Counted from the first letter of the stretch, positions 33,820 to 43,245 are shown. The stretch: DNA of 64,000 nucleotides from Allomuricauda sp. (GCA_003712125.1 RHLF01000003.1:62001-126000); one strand, 5' to 3'. Notes: generated from the sequence alone by a model not told the origin. Translations and numbers: made by a program.

Positions 33820-33835
33820 TGGCATAGGAATTGCA
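33820..33835 (+). promoter_or_regulatory. sigma-54-like -24/-12 element upstream of lon
   Basis: TGGCATAGGAATTGCA matches the RpoN consensus TGGCAC(G)-N4-TTGC(A/T), with exactly ten bases between GG and GC. It would start transcription near 33,846, about 120 nt before the lon ATG. No rpoN gene or enhancer-binding protein is in the window, and chance occurrence cannot be excluded. Confidence 0.45.
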
Positions 33836-33964
33836 AATACCCTTATGAAAAGAGGCCTAAATGCTTGTAAGGGGTAGTCCGGATAAGCTTTTGCCGAATT
33901 AAGGAAGGCCGAAATGAATGTGTTTGTTGTCGTGTTGATGACAGAATGACCGAAATAAAGCATA

Positions 33965-36415
33965 ATGGGAGGAATTAAATTCACCAATTTTGACAATTTG
34001 TCGTTACAGGGAATAGATGACGACGCGGAATTGATACCGTTGTTGACACCAGAGGATGAGGAGGAGATGAACCGTGAGGAGTTGCCAGAAACCTTACCTG
34101 TATTGCCTTTGAGAAATACCGTTTTGTTTCCAGGGGTGGTTATCCCCATTACTGCTGGGAGGGATAAATCTATTAATCTCATTAAGGATGCCAATCATGG
34201 CTCGAAGACCATTGGGGTGGTCTCCCAAAAAGATGAGGAGACCGAAAACCCAGGTGTCAATGATATCAATACACTTGGTACCGTAGCACGTATTTTACGG
34301 GTATTGCAGATGCCCGATGGCAATACGACGGTGATCATTCAAGGGAAAAAGCGATTTGAGATTACCGAAGTACTTACCGAGAAGCCTTATATGACCGCTA
34401 CGATCCGTGAGGCGCAGGAAGTACGACCGGACTACAGCAATAAGGAATTTTCGGCAATAATTGATTCGATTAAAGATTTGGCGTATAAGATTATTAAGGA
34501 TAATCCCAATATTCCAAGTGAGGCCAATTTTGCGATTAAAAATATTCAAAGCCATTCTTTCCTTGTAAACTTTGTTTCTTCCAATCTCAATTTGAGTGTC
34601 TCTGAAAAACAAAGACTTCTTGAAATTGAAGATTTGCAAGAACGGGCGTTGGCAACTTTGAAATTTATGAATATCGAGCTTCAAAAGTTAGAATTGAAAA
34701 ACGATATTCAATCTAAGGTCCGAAATGATATGGACCAACAGCAGCGTGAATATTTTTTGCATCAACAAATGAAAACCATCCAAGAAGAGCTTGGTGGCAT
34801 CTCCTATGAAGAAGAGGTTGATGAAATGCGCGAAAAGGCCAAGAAAAAGAAGTGGGGTAAAAAGATTGCGGAACACTTTGAAAAAGAATTGGCGAAAATG
34901 CAACGGATGAACCCGCAAGTTGCTGAGTATTCGATCCAACGCAATTATTTGGACCTCTTTCTAGATTTGCCCTGGGATGAGTTTTCAAAGGACAAATTTG
35001 ACTTGAAAAGGGCCCAGACCATTTTGGATAGGGACCATTATGGTTTGGAGGATGTAAAACGTCGTATTATTGAATATTTGGCGGTCTTAAAGCTTCGAAA
35101 CGATATGAAATCCCCAATTCTATGTCTATATGGCCCACCCGGTGTGGGTAAAACCTCGCTAGGTAAGTCGGTTGCCGAGGCACTTGGCAGGGAATATGTG
35201 CGTATGTCTCTGGGAGGCCTGCGTGATGAGGCAGAGATCCGAGGGCATCGTAAGACGTATATCGGGGCCATGCCCGGACGAATCCTACAGAGTATCAAAA
35301 AAGCAGGAACATCGAATCCGGTGTTTATTTTGGACGAAATAGACAAATTGTCCAATAGCCATCAGGGAGATCCTTCTTCAGCCATGCTTGAAGTTTTGGA
35401 TCCAGAACAGAATAGCGAGTTTTACGATAACTTCTTAGAGATGGGGTATGACCTGTCAAAGGTGATGTTCATTGCAACGGCAAACAATTTATCTACCATT
35501 CAACCAGCACTTAGGGACCGTATGGAGATTATTAACGTTACCGGATATACTATTGAGGAAAAAGTACAGATAGCCAAACGGCATTTGTTGCCCAAACAAC
35601 TTAAAGAGCACGGCCTAACGCCAAAAGACCTTAAGATAGGGAAGGCCCAGCTTGAAAAAATCGTTGAAGGCTATACCCGCGAATCAGGGGTTAGAAGTTT
35701 GGAAAAACAACTGGCCAAGATGGTCCGTTATGCCGCGAAAAATATAGCCACTGAAGAAGCATATGACATTCGCGTTTCTGATGCCGTTATCGAAAAAGTA
35801 TTGGGGCCAGCTCGATTGGAGCGTGATAAGTACGAAAATAATGAAGTTGCTGGGGTCGTCACAGGATTGGCTTGGACAGCTGTTGGCGGCGATATATTGT
35901 TCATTGAATCTATTCTTTCAAAAGGAAAAGGAACCTTGAATATAACCGGTAATTTGGGCAAGGTCATGAAGGAATCTGCCACGATTGCTTTGGAGTATAT
36001 CAAATCAAATTCAGATGATTTTGGCATAGATCCAGAAGTTTTCGAAAGGTATAATGTGCATATTCACGTACCCGAGGGAGCAACGCCCAAAGATGGACCC
36101 AGTGCCGGAATCACGATGTTGACCTCATTGGTATCGCTATTCACGCAACGGAAGGTGAAAAAAAGTTTGGCGATGACGGGTGAGATTACCCTTCGCGGTA
36201 AAGTGCTTCCTGTTGGGGGTATCAAAGAGAAAATCCTTGCCGCAAAACGGGCACGGATCAAAGAGATCATATTATCTGAGGACAATCGTAAGGATATTCA
36301 AGAAATCAAGGAAGAATACCTAAAGGGACTTACCTTTCATTATGTGACAGATATGAGTGAGGTCATTGACCTTGCCGTCACCAAACAAAAAGTAAGGAAC
36401 CCTAAAAAATTATAA
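33965..36415 (+). CDS. lon: ATP-dependent protease Lon
   Basis: The 816-residue protease has an N-terminal LON substrate-binding domain ([19 protein letters not shown]), Walker [10 protein letters not shown] (about residue 390), Walker [10 protein letters not shown], and the Ser-Lys catalytic dyad in [10 protein letters not shown] (Ser about 712) and [13 protein letters not shown] (Lys about 755). It degrades misfolded and regulatory proteins in the cytosol. The acidic N-terminal extension before the LON domain (residues about 10-40) is usual in Bacteroidota. A 220-bp region precedes it and holds a sigma-54-like element. Confidence 0.96.
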   Translation: MGGIKFTNFDNLSLQGIDDDAELIPLLTPEDEEEMNREELPETLPVLPLRNTVLFPGVVIPITAGRDKSINLIKDANHGSKTIGVVSQKDEETENPGVNDINTLGTVARILRVLQMPDGNTTVIIQGKKRFEITEVLTEKPYMTATIREAQEVRPDYSNKEFSAIIDSIKDLAYKIIKDNPNIPSEANFAIKNIQSHSFLVNFVSSNLNLSVSEKQRLLEIEDLQERALATLKFMNIELQKLELKNDIQSKVRNDMDQQQREYFLHQQMKTIQEELGGISYEEEVDEMREKAKKKKWGKKIAEHFEKELAKMQRMNPQVAEYSIQRNYLDLFLDLPWDEFSKDKFDLKRAQTILDRDHYGLEDVKRRIIEYLAVLKLRNDMKSPILCLYGPPGVGKTSLGKSVAEALGREYVRMSLGGLRDEAEIRGHRKTYIGAMPGRILQSIKKAGTSNPVFILDEIDKLSNSHQGDPSSAMLEVLDPEQNSEFYDNFLEMGYDLSKVMFIATANNLSTIQPALRDRMEIINVTGYTIEEKVQIAKRHLLPKQLKEHGLTPKDLKIGKAQLEKIVEGYTRESGVRSLEKQLAKMVRYAAKNIATEEAYDIRVSDAVIEKVLGPARLERDKYENNEVAGVVTGLAWTAVGGDILFIESILSKGKGTLNITGNLGKVMKESATIALEYIKSNSDDFGIDPEVFERYNVHIHVPEGATPKDGPSAGITMLTSLVSLFTQRKVKKSLAMTGEITLRGKVLPVGGIKEKILAAKRARIKEIILSEDNRKDIQEIKEEYLKGLTFHYVTDMSEVIDLAVTKQKVRNPKKL

Positions 36416-36425
36416 ATAGGGTTCA

Positions 36426-36447
36426 TTCAAATCTAACTACATTTGAA
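36426..36447. repeat. inverted repeat between lon and cmk
   Basis: TTCAAAT and ATTTGAA flank an eight-base spacer just before the cmk ATG at 36,451. It could sequester the cmk translation start in the lon-cmk transcript or be a binding site. Confidence 0.35.
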
Positions 36448-36450
36448 GCA

Positions 36451-37146
36451 ATGCGAAAAATAATCATTGCTATTGATGGGTATTCCTCGACCGGCAAAAG
36501 CACCATAGCAAAACGCCTGGCCTCTAAACTGGGTTATCTGTATGTTGATACAGGGGCCATGTATCGTGCGGTGACCTTATTTGCGCTTCGCAACGGATTT
36601 ATTGGAACGGAACACGAAAATTTTGGGGCCTTGATCAAGTTGCTACCAAAAATTAAACTCGAGTTTGTTCTTAATACCAAAACAGGGCATTCTGATATGT
36701 GGCTGAACGGTGAAAATGTAGAACAAGAGATTCGCAGCATGCAAGTTTCAACCTATGTAAGCCAGGTTTCCACTGTTGAACAGGTGCGGCATATGTTGGT
36801 GGCGCTTCAAAAAAGAATGGGCAAGACCAAGGGATTGGTTATGGATGGCCGTGATATCGGTACCGTGGTGTTCCCTGAGGCCGAGTTAAAAATATTTATG
36901 AGCGCATCGCCGGAAACACGCGCTCATCGCCGTTATAAAGAACTATTGGATCGCGGAATGAACGTCAGTTTTGATGCGGTGCTTGAAAATGTTCAAAAAC
37001 GCGATGAAATTGATTCGACCAGAGAGCTATCTCCTTTGAAAAAGGCAGAGGATGCGATCCCATTCGATAATAGCGATATGGGCCTGGACGAACAATTCGA
37101 ACGAATTTACAATTACGCACTTCGCATCATCGAAGGCAAAAAATAA
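36451..37146 (+). CDS. cmk: cytidylate kinase
   Basis: A 231-residue CMP kinase with the P-loop IDGYSSTGKSTIAK (about 8-21), YVDTGAMYRA, the CMP-binding VMDGRDIGTVVFP and the LID arginines near RAHRRYKEL. It phosphorylates CMP/dCMP to the diphosphates. It follows lon by 35 bp in the same direction; in many flavobacteria the same lon-cmk order occurs. A strong terminator follows. Confidence 0.95.
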   Translation: MRKIIIAIDGYSSTGKSTIAKRLASKLGYLYVDTGAMYRAVTLFALRNGFIGTEHENFGALIKLLPKIKLEFVLNTKTGHSDMWLNGENVEQEIRSMQVSTYVSQVSTVEQVRHMLVALQKRMGKTKGLVMDGRDIGTVVFPEAELKIFMSASPETRAHRRYKELLDRGMNVSFDAVLENVQKRDEIDSTRELSPLKKAEDAIPFDNSDMGLDEQFERIYNYALRIIEGKK

Positions 37147-37176
37147 AGCGCCCTATTACGGGCGCTTTATTTTTTC
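37143..37176. terminator. bidirectional terminator between cmk and the LysM gene
   Basis: An 11-bp stem ATAAAGCGCCC / GGGCGCTTTAT with a six-base loop, followed by T residues on the right; A residues on the left allow it to serve the convergent LysM gene too. Confidence 0.85.
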
Positions 37177-37191
37177 CATTCTAACCTAATA

Positions 37192-37572
37192 CTATAAGTT
37201 TGGAATGACCAAAACTTGATCAGGATGAATCAAATCAGGATTCTTCAATTGATCGGTGTTCGCCTCGAAGATTTTATTGTACTTCATGGCATCTCCATAG
37301 TAATGTTTCGCAATTTTACTCAAAGACTCTCCACTTTTTACAGTATGTCTGTGGTAAACTGAATCGTCGGCCACAGTAATGTTGGCTTTGATGTCAGAAG
37401 GGCTTTCCCCGCCAATTTGCTTGATTTTGTCCCATAGGGCATTTTTCTCATAAGGTGTATTCGCCTCACCTTTGATCTTAAGAACGCCTCCCTCTTCCGA
37501 AACGTCTCCACCTTGTATTCCCAACTGCTGACCTAAATCTAAAACAGCTTGATATTTTGCTTTAGCACTCAT
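37192..37572 (-). CDS. BON-LysM domain protein
   Basis: The 126-residue protein has an N-terminal BON-like segment (residues about 1-70, VLKIKGEANTPYEKNALWDKI) and a C-terminal LysM repeat (YHRHTVKSGESLSKIAKHYYG to DQVLVIPN). It resembles E. coli YgaU/Kbp, a potassium-binding protein, and peptidoglycan-binding LysM proteins. No signal peptide is visible, favouring the Kbp-like cytosolic form. Confidence 0.83.
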   Translation of the reverse strand: MSAKAKYQAVLDLGQQLGIQGGDVSEEGGVLKIKGEANTPYEKNALWDKIKQIGGESPSDIKANITVADDSVYHRHTVKSGESLSKIAKHYYGDAMKYNKIFEANTDQLKNPDLIHPDQVLVIPNL

Positions 37573-37593
37573 AATTGTTCTTTTTTTATTTTA

Positions 37594-37623
37594 ATGGTTA
37601 TTAATAAGAAACAAGATAACCAT
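37594..37623. repeat. 8-bp inverted repeat upstream of the LysM gene
   Basis: ATGGTTAT (37,594-37,601) and ATAACCAT (37,616-37,623) are perfect reverse complements 14 bp apart, about 20 bp upstream of the LysM ATG. It may be an operator. Confidence 0.35.
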
Positions 37624-37685
37624 AAAAGTCACATTTCATTTGATTTTTTTGTTTCGGTCGAATTCAAGCTTACTCCATCTTTTAC

Positions 37686-37716
37686 TTTGTATAACAGTAA
37701 ATTAATTGTATTTTTG
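37686..37716 (+). promoter_or_regulatory. promoter for rpsA
   Basis: TTTG (37,686-37,689), 19 nt, TATTTTTG (37,709-37,716): a textbook Bacteroidota promoter. Transcription would start near 37,722, giving a leader of about 105 nt before rpsA with CTACGG/CCGTAG arms (37,774-37,779 and 37,803-37,808) able to form a stem close to the start codon. Confidence 0.7.
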
Positions 37717-37828
37717 CACTCCTTTTTGACGAAAATCAAGAGAAAAAGGGATAAACAAAGTAAATAACGACTTCTACGGCCATCGTCTAACTCTTGTAAA
37801 TACCGTAGGATACAAATTAAATCAGCAC

Positions 37829-39706
37829 ATGGCTGAAAAAAAAGAAAAGGTAGAAGCGGTAGAAACTGCAGAAACCAAAGAGGTAGCCGCCAAAACAACT
37901 TCCAAAGGCGGTGACAAATCAAAAGAAAAAAGTACCGAAGAAGCCCCAAAGCAAGACCCAAAAGAGTTTTTGAAAAACTTTGATTGGGACAAATATGAAG
38001 AGGGGATCGAAAAAGTAGATGATAAGAAACTTGATGAGTTTGAAAAACTCGTTGCTGAGAATTTTGTTGATACAGCTGATGAGGAGGTAGTCGAAGGGAA
38101 GGTAATCCACATGACGGATCGAGAGGCCATCATCGATATCAATGCAAAATCAGAAGGTGTAATCTCACTTAATGAATTTAGGTACAATCCTGATTTAAAA
38201 GTTGGCGATAAAGTTGAAGTGCTTATCGATATCCGTGAGGATAAGACCGGTCAATTGGTTCTTTCTCACCGAAAAGCACGAACCATTATGGCCTGGGACC
38301 GTGTAAACGATGCTCATGATAAGGAGGAAATTGTACAAGGTTTTGTAAAATGTAGAACCAAAGGAGGAATGATTGTAGATGTTTTTGGCATCGAAGCCTT
38401 CTTGCCAGGTTCGCAAATAGATGTAAAACCTATTCGAGACTACGACCAATATGTTGGTAAGAACATGGAATTCAAGGTGGTTAAGATTAACCATGAATTT
38501 AAGAATGTAGTGGTTTCACACAAGGCCTTGATTGAAGCTGATATTGAGGAGCAGAAGAAGGAAATTATTGGTCAGTTGGAAAAAGGCCAAGTATTGGAAG
38601 GTGTGGTCAAAAACGTGACCTCATACGGTGTGTTTATTGACCTAGGAGGTGTTGACGGTCTTATCCACATTACGGACCTTTCTTGGAGTCGAATCAACCA
38701 TCCAAATGAGGTAGTTGATCTAGACCAAAAATTAAATGTTGTAATCCTTGATTTTGATGATAACAAATCAAGAATTCAGCTTGGTCTTAAGCAATTGGAG
38801 AAACATCCGTGGGATGCACTTGGAGACAACATTAAAATTGGCGACAAGGTCAAAGGTAAGGTTGTAGTTATTGCAGATTACGGTGCTTTCATTGAAGTTG
38901 CTGAAGGTGTAGAAGGATTGATCCACGTTTCGGAAATGTCATGGTCTACGCACCTTAGATCAGCCCAAGATTTTGTAAATGTTGGTGATGAGGTTGAAGC
39001 TGTTGTTTTGACTATGGACAGAGAGGAACGCAAAATGTCGTTGGGTATCAAACAACTTACTCCTGATCCATGGACCGATATTACTTCAAAATATCCGGTT
39101 GGTTCGAGACATAAAGGTATCGTTCGAAACTTTACCAATTTTGGTGTTTTTGTTGAAATGGAAGAAGGAATTGATGGACTTATCTATATTTCTGACCTTT
39201 CATGGACGAAGAAAATTAAGCATCCATCAGAATTTGTAAATGTTGGTGATACGCTAGAAGTTGAGGTATTAGAGCTTGATGTTGAAGGACGTAAATTGAG
39301 TCTTGGTCACAAGCAAACGACTGAAAACCCTTGGGACAAGTACTCGAAGGAGTTTGCGGAAGGCACAGTACACAAAGCTGCGATTACAGAGATTGTTGAC
39401 AAAGGAGCAACCATCGATTTCAATGCTGATATTACTGCATTTGTACCACAAAGACATATGGAGAAAGAAGACGGCAAAAAGCTTGGCAAAGGCGAAGAGG
39501 CAGAATTCAAAATTATTGAGTTCAATAAAGACTTCAAACGTGTTGTAGCCAGTCATACTGCCATCTTTAGAGAGCAAGAGGAGCGTAATATAAGATCAGC
39601 CAAAAAGAAAATGGCCGCATCACAAGAAGATGCGCCTACCATTGGCGATGCAAACGCTCAGCTACAGGCTTTGAAGGATAAAATGGAAGCAGAAAACAAA
39701 AAGTAA
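37829..39706 (+). CDS. rpsA: 30S ribosomal protein S1
   Basis: A 625-residue protein with a charged Lys/Glu/Ala-rich N-terminal extension of about 80 residues followed by six S1 domains. Domains 3-5 are the most canonical: GVVKNVTSYGVFIDLGGVDGLI, GKVVVIADYGAFIEVAEGVEGLI and GIVRNFTNFGVFVEMEEGIDGLI. E. coli S1 has 557 residues and the same six domains, so the extra length is the N-terminal extension. It binds mRNA on the small subunit. It has its own promoter and terminator. Confidence 0.96.
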   Translation: MAEKKEKVEAVETAETKEVAAKTTSKGGDKSKEKSTEEAPKQDPKEFLKNFDWDKYEEGIEKVDDKKLDEFEKLVAENFVDTADEEVVEGKVIHMTDREAIIDINAKSEGVISLNEFRYNPDLKVGDKVEVLIDIREDKTGQLVLSHRKARTIMAWDRVNDAHDKEEIVQGFVKCRTKGGMIVDVFGIEAFLPGSQIDVKPIRDYDQYVGKNMEFKVVKINHEFKNVVVSHKALIEADIEEQKKEIIGQLEKGQVLEGVVKNVTSYGVFIDLGGVDGLIHITDLSWSRINHPNEVVDLDQKLNVVILDFDDNKSRIQLGLKQLEKHPWDALGDNIKIGDKVKGKVVVIADYGAFIEVAEGVEGLIHVSEMSWSTHLRSAQDFVNVGDEVEAVVLTMDREERKMSLGIKQLTPDPWTDITSKYPVGSRHKGIVRNFTNFGVFVEMEEGIDGLIYISDLSWTKKIKHPSEFVNVGDTLEVEVLELDVEGRKLSLGHKQTTENPWDKYSKEFAEGTVHKAAITEIVDKGATIDFNADITAFVPQRHMEKEDGKKLGKGEEAEFKIIEFNKDFKRVVASHTAIFREQEERNIRSAKKKMAASQEDAPTIGDANAQLQALKDKMEAENKK

Positions 39707-39727
39707 GCTTTGCAATTTAGTTTATAG

Positions 39728-39758
39728 AAAGCCTCGACATTTGTCGAGGCTTTTTTTT
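39728..39758 (+). terminator. rho-independent terminator after rpsA
   Basis: Stem AAAGCCTCGAC / GTCGAGGCTTT with a small loop followed by eight T residues. Confidence 0.92.
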
Positions 39759-39784
39759 GCTTAAGACAGAAATATGTATTTTTG
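39756..39784 (+). promoter_or_regulatory. promoter for the pyrR operon
   Basis: TTTG (39,756-39,759, in the T run of the rpsA terminator), 17 nt, TATTTTTG (39,777-39,784). Transcription would begin around 39,790, leaving only about 20 nt before the pyrR ATG. Confidence 0.6.
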
Positions 39785-39811
39785 TCCACCAAACGCGTCG
39801 GTACATAGCTT

Positions 39812-40348
39812 ATGAGCCAGAGAGTACTGCTTTCAGCAAAAGAAATACACATCATACTTCACCGTTTGGCCTGTCAGCTTCTTGAAAACCACCTTGATTT
39901 TAGTGATACAGTTTTAGTGGGTATTCAACCTAGGGGCATTTTTTTGGCTGAAAGACTCGCCAAAATCTTAAAAGAAGACTACGCGGCGAACGATATCAAA
40001 TTGGGTTCGCTCGATATTACATTTTACCGTGACGATTTTAGGAGGGGCGACAAAACCTTGGCAGCCAACACCACAAGCATAAATTTTTTGGTCGAGGGTA
40101 AAAAAGTTGTCTTTATTGATGATGTTCTTTATACTGGGCGAAGCATCCGGGCGGCCTTAACGGCAATACAATCTTTTGGAAGACCTGAAGAGATTGAATT
40201 ATTGACCCTAATTGATCGAAGATTCAGTAGGCATTTACCAATACAACCTAATTATCGAGGAAGACAGGTAGATGCGATTAATGAAGAAAGAGTTAAAGTG
40301 CATTGGAAAGAAAATGATGGCGAAGACGCCGTTTATTTGGTAAGTTGA
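39812..40348 (+). CDS. pyrR: PyrR-type phosphoribosyltransferase / pyr regulator
   Basis: The 178-residue protein has the PRPP-binding signature VVFIDDVLYTGRS (about 98-111) and PyrR-type segments GIQPRGIFLAERL and LGSLDITFYRDDF. PyrR proteins bind pyr mRNA in a UMP-dependent way and have weak uracil phosphoribosyltransferase activity. It is followed by pyrB after 7 bp. The leader is too short for a classical PyrR attenuator in front of pyrR, and none is seen between pyrR and pyrB, so in this organism the regulatory role is uncertain. Confidence 0.9.
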   Translation: MSQRVLLSAKEIHIILHRLACQLLENHLDFSDTVLVGIQPRGIFLAERLAKILKEDYAANDIKLGSLDITFYRDDFRRGDKTLAANTTSINFLVEGKKVVFIDDVLYTGRSIRAALTAIQSFGRPEEIELLTLIDRRFSRHLPIQPNYRGRQVDAINEERVKVHWKENDGEDAVYLVS

Positions 40349-40355
40349 ATATATA

Positions 40356-41282
40356 ATGAGTGAATTAAGCGTAAACCACTTACTAGGAATAAAGTACCTG
40401 AATAAACAGGACATCGAGCTCATTTTCGAAACGGCGGACCATTTCAAGGAGGTGATCAATAGATCCATTAAAAAGGTTCCAACACTACGCGATATAACGA
40501 TTGCCAATATATTTTTTGAAAACAGTACACGTACCAAATTATCGTTCGAACTTGCCGAAAAAAGACTTTCGGCAGATGTGGTGAACTTTTCGGCTTCCCA
40601 ATCATCGGTAAAAAAAGGTGAAACCTTGATCGATACGGTGAACAATATTTTGTCGATGAAGGTTGATATGGTCGTCATGAGGCACCCCAACCCCGGAGCG
40701 GGTGTTTTTTTGTCAAAGCATGTTGATGCCTCAATCATTAATGCCGGCGACGGTGCGCACGAGCACCCAACCCAAGCCTTGCTCGATTCCTATTCCATCA
40801 GAGAAAAATTGGGCAGCGTTAAAGGAAAGAACATTGTCATTGTAGGCGATATTTTGCACTCAAGGGTGGCCCTGTCAAACATTTTTGCTTTAAAACTTCA
40901 AGGTGCCAATGTGAAGGTGTGTGGTCCGAAAACTTTAATGCCCAAACATATAGAGTCTCTCGGGGTTCAGGTAGAAACAAACCTGAAAAAAGCCCTAGAA
41001 TGGTGTGATGTTGCCAATATGCTTCGCGTTCAAAATGAGCGAATGGATATCAGTTATTTTCCTACAACTCGTGAATACGCCCAACAATTTGGGGTTAATA
41101 AGTCGCTGTTGGAGAGTTTGAACAAAGAAATTGTCATCATGCATCCCGGTCCTATAAATAGGGGTGTGGAAATTACGAGTGATGTTGCGGATTCGAATCA
41201 ATCAATTATCTTAGAGCAGGTCGAGAACGGGGTAGCCATTCGTATGGCCGTAATCTATCTGTTGGCTTCAAAAATTAAGTAG
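40356..41282 (+). CDS. pyrB: aspartate carbamoyltransferase catalytic subunit
   Basis: The 308-residue enzyme has the carbamoyl-phosphate motif NSTRTKLSFELA (about 56-67), the 80s loop SSVKKGETL, HPTQALLD (about 137) and MHPGPINRGVEI. It condenses carbamoyl phosphate with aspartate in pyrimidine synthesis. No pyrI regulatory subunit is adjacent, as in the Bacillus-type enzyme. It is coupled to pyrR and followed 2 bp later by a small STAS-like gene. Confidence 0.95.
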   Translation: MSELSVNHLLGIKYLNKQDIELIFETADHFKEVINRSIKKVPTLRDITIANIFFENSTRTKLSFELAEKRLSADVVNFSASQSSVKKGETLIDTVNNILSMKVDMVVMRHPNPGAGVFLSKHVDASIINAGDGAHEHPTQALLDSYSIREKLGSVKGKNIVIVGDILHSRVALSNIFALKLQGANVKVCGPKTLMPKHIESLGVQVETNLKKALEWCDVANMLRVQNERMDISYFPTTREYAQQFGVNKSLLESLNKEIVIMHPGPINRGVEITSDVADSNQSIILEQVENGVAIRMAVIYLLASKIK

Positions 41283-41284
41283 TC

Positions 41285-41617
41285 ATGATTTTCGACAAAG
41301 AGGGCACCACCACCATCGTTTTCCAAGAGAAGGCATCGCTCAACACTTTTCTAGAAAATTTGATAAAGGCCTACCCAAAACTGGAGCATGATCATTTAAT
41401 CTTGAATTTGTTTTCATTAAATGCATTTAGTGCGAACGATGTATTGGAATTCCTTGATATCTCTAGAAAGCATAAGAACAATGGGAAATCGTTTGTATTG
41501 GTGACCGATAGGGTCTCCTATGATGAAGTTCCGAGTGAAATAAGTCTTGTTCCCACCATTCAAGAAGCAAAGGACTTTATCGAAATGGAAGAAATCGAGC
41601 GTGATTTAGGATTATGA
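41285..41617 (+). CDS. small STAS-like protein next to RNase Z
   Basis: The 110-residue acidic protein alternates beta strands and helices as a STAS/SpoIIAA fold would (ILNLFSLNAFSANDVLEFLDISRKH, then SFVLVTDRVSYDEVP and a C-terminal EAKDFIEMEEIERDLGL). The typical SpoIIAA phosphorylatable Ser is not certain. It overlaps the RNase Z start by 4 nt (ATGA), so the two are translationally coupled. Function unknown. Confidence 0.7.
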   Translation: MIFDKEGTTTIVFQEKASLNTFLENLIKAYPKLEHDHLILNLFSLNAFSANDVLEFLDISRKHKNNGKSFVLVTDRVSYDEVPSEISLVPTIQEAKDFIEMEEIERDLGL

Positions 41618-42519
41618 GGCTCAACATCTTAGGATGCTATTCCGCTACGCCAAGAACGATGACCAATCCGACGAGTCAGGTCCTCGAAATTAGAAACCAT
41701 GTTTTTTTGATCGATTGTGGTGAAGGTACCCAGGTACAACTTCGAAAAAGTCAAATTAGGTTTTCACGCATCAAGCATATATTCATTTCACATTTGCACG
41801 GCGATCACTTTTTTGGGCTACCGGGATTGATTTCCACCTTCCGTTTGTTAGGTCGTGAGGCTGATTTACATATTTATGGACCCAAAGGCATAAAAGAGGC
41901 CATTACCCTTTTTTTAAAACTGGGCGATTCGTGGACAAACTATAAACTTATCTTTCATGAATTGGAGCAAAAGGAGCCACAACTTCTTTTTGAAGATGAC
42001 CAGGTGCAAGTTTCAACCATACCCTTAGATCACAGGATTTATACCAACGGCTTTTTATTCGAGGAGAAACCCCTGCCAAGAAACTTGAATATTGATGAGA
42101 TTAGAAAGCACAACATAGACCAAAGCCAATTTAATAACATCAAAAAGGGTGTGGATGGCGAATCAGATGACGGCCAGAAAATCCCAAACGTATTGTTGAC
42201 ATTTGAGCCAAAGGCACCCAAAAGGTATGCCTTTTGCAGTGATACGGCCTATAACGAAAACATCCTTCCCCTAATCAAGGGTGTTGATGTATTGTATCAT
42301 GAATCTACCTTTTTGGAATCGGAAAAACATTTGGGGTCAAAAACAAAACACGCCACCGCTAAAGAAGCGGCTACCATAGCCAAAAAAGCCGATGTAGGCA
42401 CCTTAATTTTGGGGCATTATTCCACACGTTATAAGAGTATTCAACTATTCAAAGCGCAAGCAGCGACCATTTTTGAAAACGTTGTTTTGGCAGAAGACGG
42501 TAAAGTCATTGAAATCTGA
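41614..42519 (+). CDS. rnz: ribonuclease Z
   Basis: A 301-residue metallo-beta-lactamase-fold nuclease with the HLHGDHFFGLPG metal motif (His60, His62, Asp64, His65), an exosite-like insertion (about 150-190), FCSDTAYNE, HESTF and the late ILGHYSTRY histidine. It cleaves tRNA precursors 3' of the discriminator base. It is the fourth gene in the pyrR-pyrB-STAS-rnz unit. Confidence 0.94.
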   Translation: MRLNILGCYSATPRTMTNPTSQVLEIRNHVFLIDCGEGTQVQLRKSQIRFSRIKHIFISHLHGDHFFGLPGLISTFRLLGREADLHIYGPKGIKEAITLFLKLGDSWTNYKLIFHELEQKEPQLLFEDDQVQVSTIPLDHRIYTNGFLFEEKPLPRNLNIDEIRKHNIDQSQFNNIKKGVDGESDDGQKIPNVLLTFEPKAPKRYAFCSDTAYNENILPLIKGVDVLYHESTFLESEKHLGSKTKHATAKEAATIAKKADVGTLILGHYSTRYKSIQLFKAQAATIFENVVLAEDGKVIEI

Positions 42520-42587
42520 TCAATTTCATTGCAAATAAAGCATCACAAGTTTTAACTTTTCCATTCTTTTATTGAAATTTGAAAGTG

Positions 42588-43235
42588 ATGGAAAAAGATT
42601 TGGGCAATTACCGCAAAAACTACGAAAAAAGCGCACTTACAGAAGATGTTGTTTCAGATAATCCGATGCAGCAATTTCAAACCTGGTTTCATGAGGTAGA
42701 GGGTACAGAAGGCATGGACGAACCCAATGCCATGACATTGACCACCGTAGGTATTGATGGGTTTCCAAAGGGCCGGGTAGTGCTCTTGAAAAAGTTTACC
42801 CATGAAGGTTTTATCTTCTATTCCAATTATGCAAGTGAAAAAGGTATGGCCATAGCCAAGAATGCAAACGTTTGTCTATCTTTTTTCTGGCCGGTATTGG
42901 AGCGTCAATTGATCATAAAGGGCAAGGCAGAAAAAATTGCGGCAAATCTTTCCGATGGCTATTTTGAGAGTCGACCCAGGGGAAGTCAATTGGGTGCCGT
43001 AGTTTCCAATCAGAGTGAAGTCATACCATCGCGATCGGTGTTGGAAGAAAAGTTGCGGAATTTGGAAGCAAACACAGCGGGAAAGTCAATTGAAAGACCT
43101 AAAGATTGGGGTGGCTATTTGGTACGTCCGGTTTCTATGGAATTTTGGCAAGGAAGGCCCAATCGACTTCATGACAGATTGCGTTATACGTTATTGGAAA
43201 ATTTGGATTGGAAAATTGAGCGTTTGGCCCCATAA
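42588..43235 (+). CDS. pdxH: pyridoxamine 5'-phosphate oxidase
   Basis: The 215-residue flavoprotein has the PdxH segments NAMTLTTVGIDGFPKGRVVLLK, FIFYSNYASEKG, VCLSFFWPVLERQLIIKGKAEKI and a C-terminal MEFWQGRPNRLHDRLRY. It oxidises pyridoxine or pyridoxamine phosphate to pyridoxal phosphate using FMN. I start at ATG 42,588 (MEKDLGNYRKNY); a TTG three codons upstream is less likely. Confidence 0.94.
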   Translation: MEKDLGNYRKNYEKSALTEDVVSDNPMQQFQTWFHEVEGTEGMDEPNAMTLTTVGIDGFPKGRVVLLKKFTHEGFIFYSNYASEKGMAIAKNANVCLSFFWPVLERQLIIKGKAEKIAANLSDGYFESRPRGSQLGAVVSNQSEVIPSRSVLEEKLRNLEANTAGKSIERPKDWGGYLVRPVSMEFWQGRPNRLHDRLRYTLLENLDWKIERLAP

Positions 43236-43245
43236 CATTTGAAAA

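Noticed and set aside
37822-39577. Long open frames on the strand opposite rpsA
   Set aside because: They mirror the acidic/basic codon bias of ribosomal protein S1 and have no family-like features or start signals.
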